From the NCBI GenBank assembly GCA_021789355.1, contig JAJYJR010000045.1:1-17707 (forward strand): a stretch of 17,707 nucleotides of DNA, given 5' to 3'. The stretch is from Chloroflexota bacterium. Its GTDB lineage: Bacteria; Chloroflexota; Limnocylindria; Limnocylindrales; CSP1-4. The notes under the pieces were generated by a model, which saw only the letters and a program-made list of their open reading frames with translations, was not told where the DNA came from and did no database searches. Positions 15,883-17,707 of this stretch are shown here, piece after piece (positions within the stretch are counted from its first letter, which is position 1; each line of letters opens with the position of its first letter). A program made the position numbers and the translations under genes.

Positions 15883-16044
15883 GGGGTACGTACGGGTGGG
15901 GCGATGTTCCGCATGACGGAACGCGATGAAACCCGTTGCCCAGACGCACCAGGTGGGAACGGCGTCGGACAGCGCCCGGCGCGGCCGACGGCAGTGGGCG
16001 ACAGCGGCGCAGGATGCCGGACGGCCGAGTCTGTGCGCGGCGAC

Positions 16045-16071
16045 GGGGCGACCCGGGCACAGGGCCGCCCC
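16045..16071 (-). terminator. Hairpin downstream of the GGDEF-EAL gene
   Basis: GGGGCG-A-CCC (16045-16054) pairs with GGG-C-CGCCCC (16062-16071). This gives nine base pairs with one mismatch and a 7-nt loop, 13 nt past the stop codon. No U-tract follows on the minus strand, so it may only protect the 3' end. Confidence 0.4.
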
Positions 16072-16083
16072 CATCGCCGGAGG

Positions 16084-17707
16084 TCAGGCAGGCGTCGCCC
16101 TGATCGCCGCCCAGCCGGTGAGAGTCGAGACGGGAGGTGGAGCGAGCAGCGCGTCCAGGTCGATCGTGTCGAGCGTGACGTCGTCGGAGGGCCGGCCCAG
16201 CAGGTAACCCTGGGCGGACGTCACATCCAGGCCGCGCAACACGCTCAGCTGCGCCGGCGTCTCGACCCCTTCGGCCACCACCACGGAGCCCCAGCGCTTC
16301 GCCAGGTCGATCAGCGATCGGAGCACGGCCAGCGACGACTCGCGTGCCACCCCTCCCTGCACGAGCGACAGGTCGACCTTGACGATGTCGAAGTGGATCT
16401 GGCTCAGGAGCCGCAGCCCGGCGTTCCCGGACCCTACGTCGTCGGCGGCGATCCGCATGCCGGCGCGCCGGCACGCCTGGAGGTTCGACCGCAGCAGCTC
16501 TATGTCGTCGACCGTCTCGCGCTCGGTGAGCTCGATGACGACCCGGCTCGGCGCCAGTCCCAGCCGTTCGAGGGTGCGAGAGAGCGCGTGGGCGCTGAAC
16601 TCCGGCGCCTCGAGACTGCGCGGGGACAGGTTGAGACTGACCGACCGTTCCGATGGGATGGATGCGGCCGCGGCGGCGATGACCTCCAGGCAGGCCTGGT
16701 CGAGTTCTACGGTGCGCCCGGACTTCTCGGCGGCCACGAACAGGCTGCCCGGATCGTCGAAGCCCGATCCGGCCGCGGGCCGCACCAGCCCCTCGAACCC
16801 GGTGACGCGCCCGGTCGCCAGCTCGACGACGGGCTGGAACACGGGACGCAGCGCGCGGTTGGCCGCGACGAGCGCCACCGCCTGCGACAGCTCGGCGATG
16901 GCGTCCTCTCCGTCCAGGGTGTGCTTCGCGGGGTCGAACGCGGCGACGGAGGTCCGGCCGTGGCGCTTGCACCAGAGCAGGGCGGCGTCGGCCTGCGCGT
17001 ACAGCTCGGCTCGGCTCTCCGCAGGCACCGGGACGGCGGATACACCGGCGGAGAACGACACGGGGCGCGCGAAAGCGGCTCCCGCGCGCGCGAAGCCAGT
17101 GTGCGTGGCGACGGCCACCGGCTCGAGGGCCATGCCGAGCATCCGGTGCGCGACCATCAGGCCGCCGTTCATGTCCGTGTGCGACATGACGACCGCGAAC
17201 TCGTCGCCGCCGATGCGGAACGCGCGGTCGGTGGCCCGGATGTGCCGGTTCAGGAACGCGCCCACCGACGCGAGCACCGCGTCGCCCGCGGCATGGCCGG
17301 CCGTGTCGTTGACGTGCTTGAAGTCGTCGAGGTCGATCAGCAGGAGCGCGACCGGCACGCCGTACCGCCGCGTGACCTGCAGCTGCCGGTCCAGCTCCTC
17401 GTAGAAGGACCGGTGGTTCCCGAGGCCGGTCAGGCTGTCGTGGAGCGCGTCGTGGCGGGCGACCTCCAGGCGCTGCGACAGCTCCCGGTGGGATCGGTCG
17501 AGCTCGACTGCCGGCTGCAGCACCTGGTGTGCCATCCAGGCGGCCAGAGCGACGAGCACCGCGACCAGCAGGCCGAACAGCGCGAGCAGCAGGATGGGCG
17601 GGGTCGCCGGGACGGCCGGGACTGCCACGACCACCGCCCAGTCGCCGAAGCCAGGGACCGACGAGTCGAGCGGCGAGTAGTCCACGCTCCAGCCGTCGCT
17701 GAGCAGC
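16084..17707 (-). CDS. Membrane-anchored GGDEF-EAL cyclic-di-GMP turnover protein (partial, N-terminus beyond the window)
   Basis: At least 540 residues are visible. Residues are counted from the GTG at 17685, but the frame stays open to the right edge (reading LLSDGWSVDYS). The GTG is therefore probably internal and an extracellular sensor, perhaps Cache-like, lies outside. A transmembrane helix (about 30-50) is followed by a short coiled linker. The GGDEF domain has DSLTGLGNHRSF (83-94), the inhibitory-site motif RATD (150-153) and GGDEF (159-163). The EAL domain has EGLVR (298-302) in place of E-A-L-x-R, NLSP, ELTERE, ADDVGSG, K436 in IVKVD, AEGVET and Q492. The metal-binding and general-base residues appear kept, so both synthesis and hydrolysis are possible. 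Such proteins often control exopolysaccharide output. A link to the adjacent locus is only positional, with decayed DNA between. Confidence 0.92.
   Translation of the reverse strand, partial: LLSDGWSVDYSPLDSSVPGFGDWAVVVAVPAVPATPPILLLALFGLLVAVLVALAAWMAHQVLQPAVELDRSHRELSQRLEVARHDALHDSLTGLGNHRSFYEELDRQLQVTRRYGVPVALLLIDLDDFKHVNDTAGHAAGDAVLASVGAFLNRHIRATDRAFRIGGDEFAVVMSHTDMNGGLMVAHRMLGMALEPVAVATHTGFARAGAAFARPVSFSAGVSAVPVPAESRAELYAQADAALLWCKRHGRTSVAAFDPAKHTLDGEDAIAELSQAVALVAANRALRPVFQPVVELATGRVTGFEGLVRPAAGSGFDDPGSLFVAAEKSGRTVELDQACLEVIAAAAASIPSERSVSLNLSPRSLEAPEFSAHALSRTLERLGLAPSRVVIELTERETVDDIELLRSNLQACRRAGMRIAADDVGSGNAGLRLLSQIHFDIVKVDLSLVQGGVARESSLAVLRSLIDLAKRWGSVVVAEGVETPAQLSVLRGLDVTSAQGYLLGRPSDDVTLDTIDLDALLAPPPVSTLTGWAAIRATPA

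Larger units (their letters stand above)
15423..16083. other. 660-bp gene-poor interval with decayed sequence
   Basis: No intact gene is recognised. The interval holds a possible eroded zinc-ribbon reading (15464-15853, minus), a promoter-like pair with an inverted repeat (15854-15882, minus), and a GC-rich hairpin behind the GGDEF-EAL gene (16045-16071). A long open frame on the minus strand runs through it into the GGDEF-EAL gene, but that part is only a frame shadow. Confidence 0.6.

Noticed and set aside
15854..16972. Long minus-strand frame continuing through the GGDEF-EAL gene
   Set aside because: It is a shadow frame of the real GGDEF-EAL gene, showing only Arg/Ala/Gly-rich low complexity.

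Overview
The window is very GC-rich (roughly two thirds G+C or more). It uses GTG as well as ATG starts, packs genes with 2- to 8-nt junctions, and carries a transposase and accessory-gene type common in Actinomycetota and Chloroflexota. I place it in a high-GC Chloroflexota or Actinomycetota chromosome, probably environmental. The phylum is inferred from style, not shown by a marker gene.

Most of the window (1 to about 14170) is a cell-surface or exopolysaccharide locus. Its left part is a divergent cassette. On the minus strand a NAD-synthase-like ammonia ligase, an asparagine-synthase-type amidotransferase and an acyl carrier protein follow one another almost without gaps, and the carrier runs off the left edge. 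On the plus strand stand an AMP-forming acyl/aminoacyl ligase and a NeuD/PglD-type sugar O-/N-acyltransferase. Together they look like a pathway that activates a carboxylic acid, holds it on a carrier, amidates something, and places the acyl group on a sugar.

The middle holds general glycan machinery: a secreted or anchored right-handed beta-helix protein (+), a GT4-type glycosyltransferase and an O-antigen ligase/polymerase (minus, overlapping by 8 nt), a Wzx-type flippase and a polysaccharide-deacetylase-like protein (+, overlapping by 4 nt), and a VanZ-family membrane protein (minus). This fits a Wzx/Wzy-like assembly route. No initiating phosphoglycosyl transferase, chain-length regulator or outer-membrane exporter is visible.

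From about 14170 to 16080 the DNA is accessory and partly decayed. It holds a truncated DDE transposase remnant, a small DUF6788-like gene that appears to have lost its cysteine-rich centre in frame, and 660 bp with no intact gene. That stretch contains a possible eroded zinc-ribbon tail and a promoter-like site with an inverted repeat in its spacer. The right end is a membrane-anchored GGDEF-EAL protein on the minus strand whose N-terminal sensor lies outside the window. No rRNA, tRNA or CRISPR array was recognised.

The most interesting unit is the ligase / carrier / AsnB / NadE-like / NeuD cassette. Its parts are recognisable, but its product cannot be read from sequence. All family assignments come from motif recognition by eye. 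No search or structure prediction was run.
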